Below are positions 20,101 to 28,747 of a stretch of DNA of 64,000 nucleotides, one piece after another (the first letter of the stretch is position 1; each line of letters opens with the position of its first letter). The notes under the pieces were generated by a model, which was not told the origin of the DNA, ran no database searches, and saw only the letters and a list, made by a program, of their open reading frames with translations. The stretch is from NCBI GenBank assembly GCA_965201045.1, contig OZ241746.1, positions 124,001-188,000 of the forward strand, in the 5' to 3' direction. The stretch is from JAPORK01 sp026710285 (GTDB lineage Bacteria > Pseudomonadota > Gammaproteobacteria > Pseudomonadales > Endozoicomonadaceae). Position numbers and translations under genes: made by a program.

Positions 20101-22700
20101 AGACAGAATGATCTTACCGAAGGCAGCAAACCTGTAGTTACTGGTAATACCCATTGTTTGACCGGATGACTAAGTACATTTGCTTTTGACACAGAGATGA
20201 CAGAGCGTTCACCCTTTACGGTTTGCTGATAACTGACCACACATCTGTTACTGTCATCATAATGCATAATAGTCATTCTACCATCAGGCAGATGCATTCG
20301 GATAACTCTGCCGGTATCATCATAATCCTTTATCGTTTCCAGTGTTTTCGTATGCCCAAATTTATCTGTAACATAACTGCTTTTTCGGATAATGCGTCCG
20401 TACTGATCATAGCTGGTTTTTTGCACCGACCACCAGTGACCCGGTTGTCGTTTTCCTGCTTTGTCAATGGATTCAGTAAAACTTCTCAGCACTCTTCCTG
20501 TACTGTCAAAAATAACTTTTTGCTGCAATCCATTAACGCCTGTAATCATAACCTGATTAAGATTTTTAGATATTGTATAGTTATAATAAATACTGGCAGC
20601 AAAATCAGTGCCAGCAGCACGTTCTGTTTTTATTAACCTGTCCCACTGGTCATAATGGTAACGGTTACTGTATTTTTTCTCTGTATCTGTTATCATCAGT
20701 AACTGATTTGTAAACAGACTGATTGTAGCATAAGATGACATAAGACTTTTATTGCCAGGCAATTCAATAGCACTATAAGTTGTTTTAATATGATTATCCG
20801 CACTTTTTACATAGTAATAATCTTTAATCACAGAATCTGATAAATCAGTCTCATTCTGTTTACCTGTCACTACCAGCTGTTTTAATAAACCATAAGTTAG
20901 TAAATCATTAGGATTATCATAATAGTGACGAATTGTTGTTAATTGTTGATTACCTGACTGTTCAGTTTGATGATCCAGTACAGCAATATATCCTCTTCCA
21001 TTATGATTAATCTCCCTACGATAATAATTATACGTTGTTACTGGTAATGGTGGATTTATATTGGTTTTTATATCAACAGGATACCAGGTAGTGGATTCAG
21101 TTAGCATAGCAAAAGGCCATGCCTTTGAAACAGCAGGACAGGCAGTATCACCACTCAGTGGACAATAATGATTAACGGTTACACGCCCATAAGTATCTGT
21201 TTGCCTGATCACTCTTCCTTGTTTATCATAACGGGCAGTTACTGTGGTAACAGCAGGTGTATCTGCTGTATCTCCCCACACCCGGGTTATTATTTTTAAG
21301 GGAAGACTGTAGGTAGCAGGTAAGTCAGCAAAAGCGGTATGTGCACAACCGTCTGATTGATCAGTACAACAAAAAAAGTAATGCACTGCTGATAAAATAT
21401 GTCCGGTTCGGTCACTAACCTGCTGCTCATCAGTCATCAGATGATATTTATTGTAGGTACGAATTTCCCGTATGAGACCGTTATCTTGTTCAGTCTGATA
21501 AGTATAACTGATCGGAGCTTCAAACAACCAATCCTTTGGTGAATCAGTTGTAAAATTCACCTCTGCATTAAAACCCAGGTAATTATGTTCAGCACTGTTA
21601 GTCTTACCGTATCGGTAATGACTGATCATAACCGGCTCACCAAAACCCGGATTAACGATTTCTTTAACTACTGCACACAAAGCATGAAATGCTGATGTGC
21701 TATATGACGGAACTTTTATTTCATCTGTGCAGTTATAAGTAATCCGATCACTTAATCCTGTCGGATAATTTACACCAGTCATAAAATGATACATATAATA
21801 AAAATAAATACCATGACCCGTATCATCAGGTGATAAAGGTAGAGTGATACTACGTATTTCATTATTTTTTTTATTAATTAATACGACAACCGGCTTACCT
21901 GTACTCCCCTGACTAACAACCTGAATATTATGACTCTTTCTGTATAGTTTAATGCTATGTCCTTCAGTATCTTCTATCGCTTGCAACAGATGAGTACCAG
22001 GTATATAACTAAAACAGACACCCCATCCATCCTGTTGCTCCAGACGTACTTCATAACCTTTATGATTGAGTATTTCCCGCAGACCATTGGCATAAGTAAT
22101 CACAAAATGTGTGCTAATATCTCCTCGAATAACCATATCATGAAGTTTATGGTACAATGGCCACCAGTAACCATCTGGTTGCTTCTTTAAATAAAAGTTT
22201 TGTCCAAAAGAGGTGGTCAGCTGACGGGTAACCGGATTGAAATGCGTCAGATTCCAGCTCCAGCCTGTTCCCAACCCGTCCGGGTTAGCTAACGCACTAC
22301 TGCTATAATTAACATTAAGACTGATATCAGGTCCGTGACCTAAATTACTCAACATACTACCTGTCTTAACATAAGCACTGAGAATACCTGTACGTGGATC
22401 GACAGTAGTTCTCCATACTTTTTTAAAATTAAATGCATTTGACCATGGCTCTGTTTCACCTGATGCTGAAGAATAAATCTGCTGTAGTTTTTTTTCTGAA
22501 CCTGATCTGCGCTTAGCATAATATTTATCTGTTACTTTATTATTAGTGTTATCGAAATAATCAAAGGGTTTAGTAGACTTATCAGTAAAATGGCTAATTT
22601 GTATATTTGTTTCTGCACAAAATAAATTTATTGTACAACATAGTAACGAGATAATTAATATAAAAAAGAGTAAAAATATTTTTTTATGTTGAATCAACAT
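17154..22700 (-). CDS. RHS/YD-repeat giant D with Cys/His C-terminal domain
   Basis: An 1848-residue protein; the start at 22700 aligns with copies B and C and has AAGGTATAAAA upstream. The signal segment and linker equal those of C. The middle half is nearly identical to C and the last quarter nearly identical to E, so the gene reads as a recombinant. A block near the LGFNAEVNFTTDSPKD region is peculiar to D. The C-terminal domain has Cys about 1701, His about 1791 (SGYNHITVI) and a YEF motif with Glu about 1811. The linker before it carries an acidic, Ser/Pro/Ala-rich stretch. Compared with C one notable change is R for G in KKVWRTTVDPRTG. Confidence 0.9.
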   Translation of the reverse strand: MLIQHKKIFLLFFILIISLLCCTINLFCAETNIQISHFTDKSTKPFDYFDNTNNKVTDKYYAKRRSGSEKKLQQIYSSASGETEPWSNAFNFKKVWRTTVDPRTGILSAYVKTGSMLSNLGHGPDISLNVNYSSSALANPDGLGTGWSWNLTHFNPVTRQLTTSFGQNFYLKKQPDGYWWPLYHKLHDMVIRGDISTHFVITYANGLREILNHKGYEVRLEQQDGWGVCFSYIPGTHLLQAIEDTEGHSIKLYRKSHNIQVVSQGSTGKPVVVLINKKNNEIRSITLPLSPDDTGHGIYFYYMYHFMTGVNYPTGLSDRITYNCTDEIKVPSYSTSAFHALCAVVKEIVNPGFGEPVMISHYRYGKTNSAEHNYLGFNAEVNFTTDSPKDWLFEAPISYTYQTEQDNGLIREIRTYNKYHLMTDEQQVSDRTGHILSAVHYFFCCTDQSDGCAHTAFADLPATYSLPLKIITRVWGDTADTPAVTTVTARYDKQGRVIRQTDTYGRVTVNHYCPLSGDTACPAVSKAWPFAMLTESTTWYPVDIKTNINPPLPVTTYNYYRREINHNGRGYIAVLDHQTEQSGNQQLTTIRHYYDNPNDLLTYGLLKQLVVTGKQNETDLSDSVIKDYYYVKSADNHIKTTYSAIELPGNKSLMSSYATISLFTNQLLMITDTEKKYSNRYHYDQWDRLIKTERAAGTDFAASIYYNYTISKNLNQVMITGVNGLQQKVIFDSTGRVLRSFTESIDKAGKRQPGHWWSVQKTSYDQYGRIIRKSSYVTDKFGHTKTLETIKDYDDTGRVIRMHLPDGRMTIMHYDDSNRCVVSYQQTVKGERSVISVSKANVLSHPVKQWVLPVTTGLLPSVRSFCLNSNKQPEAQVSVITYDGFGRQTAIQDPVGRIIRKNYDSLGRLTDIIDPAGNKMHSVYNFTGQIIQSWMYPVSGGRYLLSSSGYNQAGQLIWNAGEDGKRTFYTYTTDGVIATITAPNRHIFSWKYNYLNLPISQFTDNKQQWIIDYDRITLNIQKETDITGTKTYFYSDDGLIQQLIHTGKNNYSDYKLQWNYDNNRRIINTIDISGNKTDTQYDWLGRITRISYQPCKKNNTKMLLVPVYDNFSRIQHISYGSGMYRIFHYDAWGYQNQITDTQRKQLISAWSMLYDINGNIIRISQIAEKKQFAVLHYQYDMLDNLISMQCQGALGLPLCPHDTSLVGSELKQAPVIVRQNYTFTPLNRLAGIRETLQSIQQKQTINKVINYHYTDTRVPLRLQQITTAWNQNRPALQNFAYDAAGNMIVDGQNNHIIYNALNEVTRVISSTGKLSDYTYDGSGKEVMEKSTDNFSYLFYCGNTLVNEKIISSEQGTHIIGYLGMAKTTDGVISEYYQSSYKGDIIGVFRKNHNGQYRFKQRNIYSPYGMVWHKRSKTLPLYQQTLQGFDGERTDSATGWQFLGNGNRTYNPAQHYFLSEDTAGDGYAFSSNNPVMNTDPSGNSPRWLGKAFKWAGYVSTLGLSALHQRWANITAAVMQTGCTVATLGAAVIGAGSAALVGVVTGAAAIGSIPVAAAAIPANRGLNLAGKIIGMAEMAVSVAAGALNLLPFSVAGQEAGTTDIPTVEFPFRMLSVRSETYRGTSIPDISECAHLSEEEFMDVMYSSLDFSSAPAPVSDSPSVVMSELSALASDGVLMFRNEEEVSQAWLSLRNSSFKNNIACDTGTILLSYYFANKPLSIDNLADFLSERNQRFDCEAIFSRDHPYSIALIKILEPLTTKYIRYNIGDYKMSHISSAFRRNNGKMIVSGYNHITVIKPLIKNSSGYKWGIYEFSDEKGIFMTYSSVLKNFFYNFKYNKVIISSYMQIKL

Positions 22701-22934
22701 TTTTATACCTTGTGAATCGATCAATAGTTGAATAACCCGTAACTCCTCCATAACTACAGGTAAAAATACTTTTGTAATGTATCAGATATTTTTCTGCTAT
22801 CTACATAAACTCTTTTAATTTGAACATATTCTGAAATTTATATTGTCAGGATATCTTTTAGTAATCTTGTCATAGCGCTTTATCTGATCTGGAAAAACTA
22901 TATAGAATCAGACGCCGGTACATGGCTGAAGATA
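22701..22934. repeat. 234-bp spacer, second copy of 16920-17153
   Basis: Same length and almost the same sequence as the C-D spacer. It marks the 5.78-kb period of the C/D/E tandem duplication. It contains the leader and ribosome-binding site of D. Visible differences from the first copy include TATACC for TACACC next to the start codon and TCTACATAAAC for TCTGCATAAAC. Confidence 0.75.
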
Positions 22935-25900
22935 TTACAGCTTTATATGCATATAACTAGAAATTATGACTTTATTGTATTTAAAATTATAAAAAAACTT
23001 CGTCAGAACCTTTAAGTAAGTCACAAATATACCTTTTTCATCAGAAAACTCATAGATACCCCATTTGTAACCAAAACTATTTTTTATTAGTGGTTTCATT
23101 ACAGCTATATGATTATAACCACTTACTATCATCTTGCTGTTATTAATACGCTTAAATGCATTAGATATATGTGACGTATTGTAATCTCCAATATTGTACC
23201 TGATATATCTGCTTGTTAGTGGTTCCAATATTTTAATCAAAGCAATCAAATATGGATGATTTCTTGAAAAAATTGCCTCACAATCAAAACGTTGATTTCG
23301 TTCAGATAAAAAATCTGCCAAATTATCTATAGAAAGTGGTTTGTTAGCAAAATAATAGCTCAGTAAAATAGTACCGGTATCACACGCTATATTGTTTTTA
23401 AATGATGAATTACGTAAAGAAAGCCATGCCTGTGAAACTTCTTCCTCATTCCGGAATATTAAAACTCCATCAGATGCAAGTGCTGAGAGTTCACTCATTA
23501 CAACAGAAGGAGAATCAGGAACAGGAGCAGGGGCAGAACTGAAATCCAGTGAACTGTACATAACATCCATAAATTCTTCTTCAGACAGATGCGCACATTC
23601 ACTAATATCTGGTATACTTGTTCCACGATAAGTCTCTGACCTCACTGAAAGCATTCGAAAAGGAAACTCAACTGTCGGAATATCGGTTGTACCTGCTTCC
23701 TGTCCGGCAACAGAAAAGGGTAAAAGATTAAGCGCTCCTGCTGCAACTGACACAGCCATTTCTGCCATACCTATAATCTTACCTGCAAGATTAAGTCCTC
23801 TGTTAGCAGGTATTGCAGCAGCTGCCACAGGGATGCTGCCGATCGCAGCAGCACCTGTCACTACTCCCACCAAAGCCGCAGATCCTGCACCGATAACTGC
23901 TGCACCCAGGGTGGCAACAGTACATCCGGTTTGCATAACTGCAGCGGTAATGTTAGCCCAGCGCTGATGCAGTGCACTTAAACCCAGTGTACTGACATAA
24001 CCTGCCCATTTAAAAGCTTTTCCCAACCACCGGGGACTATTACCGGACGGATCGGTATTCATAACCGGATTATTGCTACTAAAAGCATAACCATCACCTG
24101 CCGTATCTTCACTGAGAAAATAGTGTTGTGCTGGATTATACGTCCGGTTGCCATTACCTAAAAATTGCCATCCTGTAGCAGAATCGGTTCGTTCGCCATC
24201 GAAGCCTTGCAGAGTTTGTTGATATAAAGGTAATGTTTTTGATCTTTTATGCCACACCATTCCGTAAGGACTATAAATGTTGCGTTGCTTAAAGCGATAC
24301 TGACCATTATGGTTTTTTCTGAAAACACCAATAATATCACCTTTATAGCTGCTTTGATAATATTCGCTAATCACTCCGTCTGTAGTTTTTGCCATACCCA
24401 GGTAACCGATGATATGTGTACCCTGCTCCGAGCTAATTATTTTTTCATTTACAAGTGTATTACCACAATAAAACAGATAACTAAAATTATCTGTGCTTTT
24501 TTCCATTACTTCTTTTCCACTTCCATCATAGGTGTAATCGCTCAGTTTTCCTGTTGATGAAATAACTCGGGTAACCTCATTTAGTGCATTATAAATAATA
24601 TGATTATTTTGTCCGTCCACTATCATATTGCCAGCAGCATCATAAGCAAAATTTTGTAAAGCCGGTCTGTTTTGATTCCAGGCAGTAGTGATTTGCTGAA
24701 GGCGCAGAGGTACTCTGGTATCTGTATAGTGATAATTTATTACTTTATTTATTGTTTGTTTTTGTTGTATGGACTGTAGCGTTTCCCGAATACCGGCTAG
24801 CCGGTTCAGTGGTGTAAAAGTATAATTCTGCCGGACAATCACCGGTGCCTGTTTCAGTTCTGAACCAACAAGTGATGTATCATGCGGACACAAAGGCAAA
24901 CCCGGCGCCCCTTGGCACTGCATGCTGATCAGATTATCCAGCATATCATATTGATAGTGCAGTACAGCAAACTGTTTTTTTTCTGCTATTTGACTGATCC
25001 TGATAATATTACCATTAATATCATACAGCATTGACCATGCAGATATCAGCTGTTTTCTTTGTGTATCGGTTATCTGATTCTGATATCCCCATGCATCATA
25101 GTGAAATATACGGTACATACCACTGCCATAACTAATATGTTGTATACGGGAAAAACTATCGTACATAGGTACAAGTAACATTTTGGTATTATTTTTTTTA
25201 CATGGTTGATAACTTATACGAGTAATACGTCCTAACCAGTCATATTGAGTATCTGTTTTATTACCGGAAATATCTATAGTATTTATGATACGACGGTTAT
25301 TATCATAATTCCATTGCAGTTTATAATCAGAATAGTTGTTTTTTCCAGTATGAATTAATTGTTGTATCAGTCCGTCATCACTATAGAAATAAGTTTTAGT
25401 ACCAGTAATATCTGTTTCTTTCTGTATATTTAATGTGATACGATCATAATCAATGATCCATTGTTGTTTATCATCTATAAACTGACTGATAGGAAGATTT
25501 AAATAGTTATATTTCCATGAAAAAGTGTGCCGATTCGGCGCTGTAATTGTTGCAATCACTCCATCTGTTGTGTAAGTATAAAAAGTACGTTTTCCATCTT
25601 CTCCTGCATTCCAGATCAGCTGTCCTGCCTGGTTGTAACCGGAAGATGATAGCAGATAACGCCCACCTGAAACAGGATACATCCATGACTGTATAATTTG
25701 TCCTGTGAAATTATATACTGAATGCATTTTGTTCCCGGCAGGATCGATGATATCAGTTAACCGCCCCAGTGAATCATAGTTTTTTCGGATAATTCTGCCC
25801 ACAGGATCTTGTATTGCAGTCTGTCGTCCAAATCCATCATATGTTATTACAGAAACCTGTGCTTCAGGTTGTTTATTACTATTGAGACAGAATGATCTTA

Positions 25901-28484
25901 CCGAAGGCAGCAAACCTGTAGTTACTGGTAATACCCATTGTTTGACCGGATGACTAAGTACATTTGCTTTTGACACAGAGATGACAGAGCGTTCACCCTT
26001 TACGGTTTGCTGATAACTGACCACACATCTGTTACTGTCATCATAATGCATAATAGTCATTCTACCATCAGGCAGATGCATTCGGATAACTCTGCCGGTA
26101 TCATCATAATCCTTTATCGTTTCCAGTGTTTTCGTATGCCCAAATTTATCTGTAACATAACTGCTTTTTCGGATAATGCGTCCGTACTGATCATAGCTGG
26201 TTTTTTGCACCGGCCACCAGTGACCCGGTTGTCGTTTTCCTGCTTTGTCAATGGATTCAGTAAAACTTCTCAGCACTCTTCCTGTACTGTCAAAAATAAC
26301 TTTTTGCTGTAATCCATTAACGCCTGTAATCATAACCTGATTAAGATTTTTAGATATTGTATAGTTATAATAAATAATGGCAGCAAAATCAGTGCCAGCA
26401 ACACGTTCTGTTTTTATTAACCTGTCCCACTGGTCATAATGGTAACGGTTACTGTATTTTTTCTCTGTATCTGTTATCATCAGCAACTGATTTGTAAACA
26501 GACTGGTTGTAGCATAAGATGACATAAGACTTTTATTGCCAGGCAATTCAATAGCACTATAAGTTGTTTTAATATGATTATCCGCACTTTTTACATAGTA
26601 ATAATCTTTAATCACAGAATCTGATAAATCAGTCTCATTCTGTTTACCTGTCACTACCAGCTGTTTTAATAAACCATAAGTTAGCAAATCATTAGGATTA
26701 TCATAATAGTGACGAATTGTTGTTAATTGTTGATTACCTGACTGTTCAGTTTGATGATCCAGTACAGCAATATATCCTCTTCCATTATGGTTAACCTCCC
26801 TACGATAATAATTATATGTTGTTACCGGTAACGGTGGATTTATATTGGTTTTGATATCAGCAGGATACCAGGTAGTGGATTCAGTGAGCATGGCAAAAGG
26901 CCATGCCTTTGAAACAGCAGGACAGGCAGTATCACCACTCAGTGGACAATAATGATTAACGGTTACACGCCCATAAGTATCTGTTTGCCTGATCACTCTT
27001 CCTTGTTTATCATAACGGGCAGTTACTTTAGTCACAGCAGGTTTATCTTCTGTATCGCTCCACACCCGGGTTATTATTTTTAAGGGAAGACTGTAGGTAG
27101 CAGGTAAGTCAGCAAAAGCAGTATGTGCACAACCGTCAGACTGATCGGCATGACAAAAAAAGTAGTGTATTGCTGACAGAATATGTCCAGTTCGGTCACT
27201 AACCTGCTGCTCATCGGTCATCAGATGATATTTATTGTAGGTACGAATTTCCCGTATGAGACCGTTATCTTGTTCAGTCTGATAAGTATAACTGACCGGG
27301 GCTTCAAACAACCGATCTTTTGATGAATCGGTTGTAATATTTAGTTTTGCATTAAAGCTAAGATAATTGTGTTCATTGCTATTGGTTTTACCGTACCGGT
27401 AACGACTTGCCATAACTGGTTCACCAAAACCCGGGTTAACGGTTTCTTTAACCACTGCACACAATGCATGAAATGCTGATGTGCTATATGGCGGAACTTT
27501 TATTTCATCTGTGCAATTATAAGTAATCTGATTTTTTAATCCTGTCGGATAATTTACACCAGTCATAAAATGATACATATAATAAAAATAAATACCATGA
27601 CCCGTATCATCAGGTGATAAAGGTAGAGTGATACTACGTATTTCATTATTTTTTTTATCAATTAATACGACAACCGGCTTACCAGTACCTCCCTGACTAA
27701 CAACCCGTATATTATGACTTTTTCTGTATAGTTTAATACTATGTCCTTCAGTATCTTTTATCAATTGCAACAGATGAGTACCAGGCATATAACTAAAATT
27801 GACATCCCATCCATCCTGTTGCTCCAGACGAACTTCATAACCTTTATGATTGAGTGTTTCCCGCAGACCATTGGCATAAGTAATTACAAAATGTGTACTG
27901 ATATCTCCCCGAATAACCATATCATGAAGTTTATGGTACAATGGCCACCAGTGACCATCTGGTTGCTTCTTTAAATAAAAGTTTTGTCCAAAAGAGGTGG
28001 TCAGCTGACGGGTAACTGGATTAAAATGCGTCAGATTCCAGCTCCAACCCGCTCCCAATCCGTCCGGGTTAGCTAACGCACTACTGCTATAATTAACATT
28101 AAGATTGATATCAGGTCCGTGACCTAAATTACTAAGCATACCACCTGTTTTAACATAAGCACTGAGAATGCCTGTGCGTGGATCTACAGTAGTTCCCCAC
28201 ACTTTTTTAAAATTAAATGCATTTGACCATGGTTCAGTTTCACCTGATACTGAAGAATAAAATCTCTGCTGTTTTTTTTCTAAGATTGACCTGTCATTAA
28301 TATAATTTTTATTCATCTTTTTATTATTGGTATGATACAAACAATCCAAAGGTGTAGTGCACCGGTCAGTTAAATTACTACTTTGTGTATTTAGTTTCTT
28401 ACAAAATACATTTATTGTGTAATCTGATAACAGAATGAGTAATATAAAAAAGACTAAAAATATTTTTTTATTCTGAAATAACAT
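22935..28484 (-). CDS. RHS/YD-repeat giant E with Cys/His C-terminal domain
   Basis: An 1849-residue protein and a clear chimera. Its leader (MLFQNKKIFLVFFILL, then NVFCKKLNTQ) and linker differ from C and D, while the YD core matches C and the C-terminal domain matches D almost residue for residue. The early core around YMYHFMTGVNYPTGLKNQ matches B. The C-terminal domain has Cys about 1701, His about 1792 and a YEFSDEKG motif. The start at 28484 follows AAGGTATAAAA. Upstream spacer (28485-28747) is unrelated in its distal part to the C-D and D-E spacers, so E is the left-to-right boundary of the 5.78-kb duplication unit. Confidence 0.9.
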   Translation of the reverse strand: MLFQNKKIFLVFFILLILLSDYTINVFCKKLNTQSSNLTDRCTTPLDCLYHTNNKKMNKNYINDRSILEKKQQRFYSSVSGETEPWSNAFNFKKVWGTTVDPRTGILSAYVKTGGMLSNLGHGPDINLNVNYSSSALANPDGLGAGWSWNLTHFNPVTRQLTTSFGQNFYLKKQPDGHWWPLYHKLHDMVIRGDISTHFVITYANGLRETLNHKGYEVRLEQQDGWDVNFSYMPGTHLLQLIKDTEGHSIKLYRKSHNIRVVSQGGTGKPVVVLIDKKNNEIRSITLPLSPDDTGHGIYFYYMYHFMTGVNYPTGLKNQITYNCTDEIKVPPYSTSAFHALCAVVKETVNPGFGEPVMASRYRYGKTNSNEHNYLSFNAKLNITTDSSKDRLFEAPVSYTYQTEQDNGLIREIRTYNKYHLMTDEQQVSDRTGHILSAIHYFFCHADQSDGCAHTAFADLPATYSLPLKIITRVWSDTEDKPAVTKVTARYDKQGRVIRQTDTYGRVTVNHYCPLSGDTACPAVSKAWPFAMLTESTTWYPADIKTNINPPLPVTTYNYYRREVNHNGRGYIAVLDHQTEQSGNQQLTTIRHYYDNPNDLLTYGLLKQLVVTGKQNETDLSDSVIKDYYYVKSADNHIKTTYSAIELPGNKSLMSSYATTSLFTNQLLMITDTEKKYSNRYHYDQWDRLIKTERVAGTDFAAIIYYNYTISKNLNQVMITGVNGLQQKVIFDSTGRVLRSFTESIDKAGKRQPGHWWPVQKTSYDQYGRIIRKSSYVTDKFGHTKTLETIKDYDDTGRVIRMHLPDGRMTIMHYDDSNRCVVSYQQTVKGERSVISVSKANVLSHPVKQWVLPVTTGLLPSVRSFCLNSNKQPEAQVSVITYDGFGRQTAIQDPVGRIIRKNYDSLGRLTDIIDPAGNKMHSVYNFTGQIIQSWMYPVSGGRYLLSSSGYNQAGQLIWNAGEDGKRTFYTYTTDGVIATITAPNRHTFSWKYNYLNLPISQFIDDKQQWIIDYDRITLNIQKETDITGTKTYFYSDDGLIQQLIHTGKNNYSDYKLQWNYDNNRRIINTIDISGNKTDTQYDWLGRITRISYQPCKKNNTKMLLVPMYDSFSRIQHISYGSGMYRIFHYDAWGYQNQITDTQRKQLISAWSMLYDINGNIIRISQIAEKKQFAVLHYQYDMLDNLISMQCQGAPGLPLCPHDTSLVGSELKQAPVIVRQNYTFTPLNRLAGIRETLQSIQQKQTINKVINYHYTDTRVPLRLQQITTAWNQNRPALQNFAYDAAGNMIVDGQNNHIIYNALNEVTRVISSTGKLSDYTYDGSGKEVMEKSTDNFSYLFYCGNTLVNEKIISSEQGTHIIGYLGMAKTTDGVISEYYQSSYKGDIIGVFRKNHNGQYRFKQRNIYSPYGMVWHKRSKTLPLYQQTLQGFDGERTDSATGWQFLGNGNRTYNPAQHYFLSEDTAGDGYAFSSNNPVMNTDPSGNSPRWLGKAFKWAGYVSTLGLSALHQRWANITAAVMQTGCTVATLGAAVIGAGSAALVGVVTGAAAIGSIPVAAAAIPANRGLNLAGKIIGMAEMAVSVAAGALNLLPFSVAGQEAGTTDIPTVEFPFRMLSVRSETYRGTSIPDISECAHLSEEEFMDVMYSSLDFSSAPAPVPDSPSVVMSELSALASDGVLIFRNEEEVSQAWLSLRNSSFKNNIACDTGTILLSYYFANKPLSIDNLADFLSERNQRFDCEAIFSRNHPYLIALIKILEPLTSRYIRYNIGDYNTSHISNAFKRINNSKMIVSGYNHIAVMKPLIKNSFGYKWGIYEFSDEKGIFVTYLKVLTKFFYNFKYNKVIISSYMHIKL

Positions 28485-28747
28485 TTTTATACCTTATAAA
28501 TAAATCAACAGCTGTCCCTGATAATTTCTTAACAACTACAGAAAAAAGATGGCAGTGTGAGTATATAAATATCCTTTATTTACAAGTGACTGATCGACCA
28601 TATAGATAAAAACTGGCAGCTGACCTTTTATAAATAATATTTCCTATAAATAGTTCTCTGTTTATGTTTTTTAATGATCCGACAAAGTTCTGATCACAGG
28701 ATTTTTTTAGTTAAAGCTGTCTGAAGCATTGATATTAAAAGCATTTT
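28485..28747. other. Spacer with leader of gene E
   Basis: 263 bp. The part next to E has the conserved RHS leader (on the minus strand, TGTTGATTTATTTATAAGG then TATAAAA and the start). The remainder contains no gene I can support. A short hairpin is possible near 28690-28700 (CTGATCACAGG), but it is not convincing as a terminator. Confidence 0.4.
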
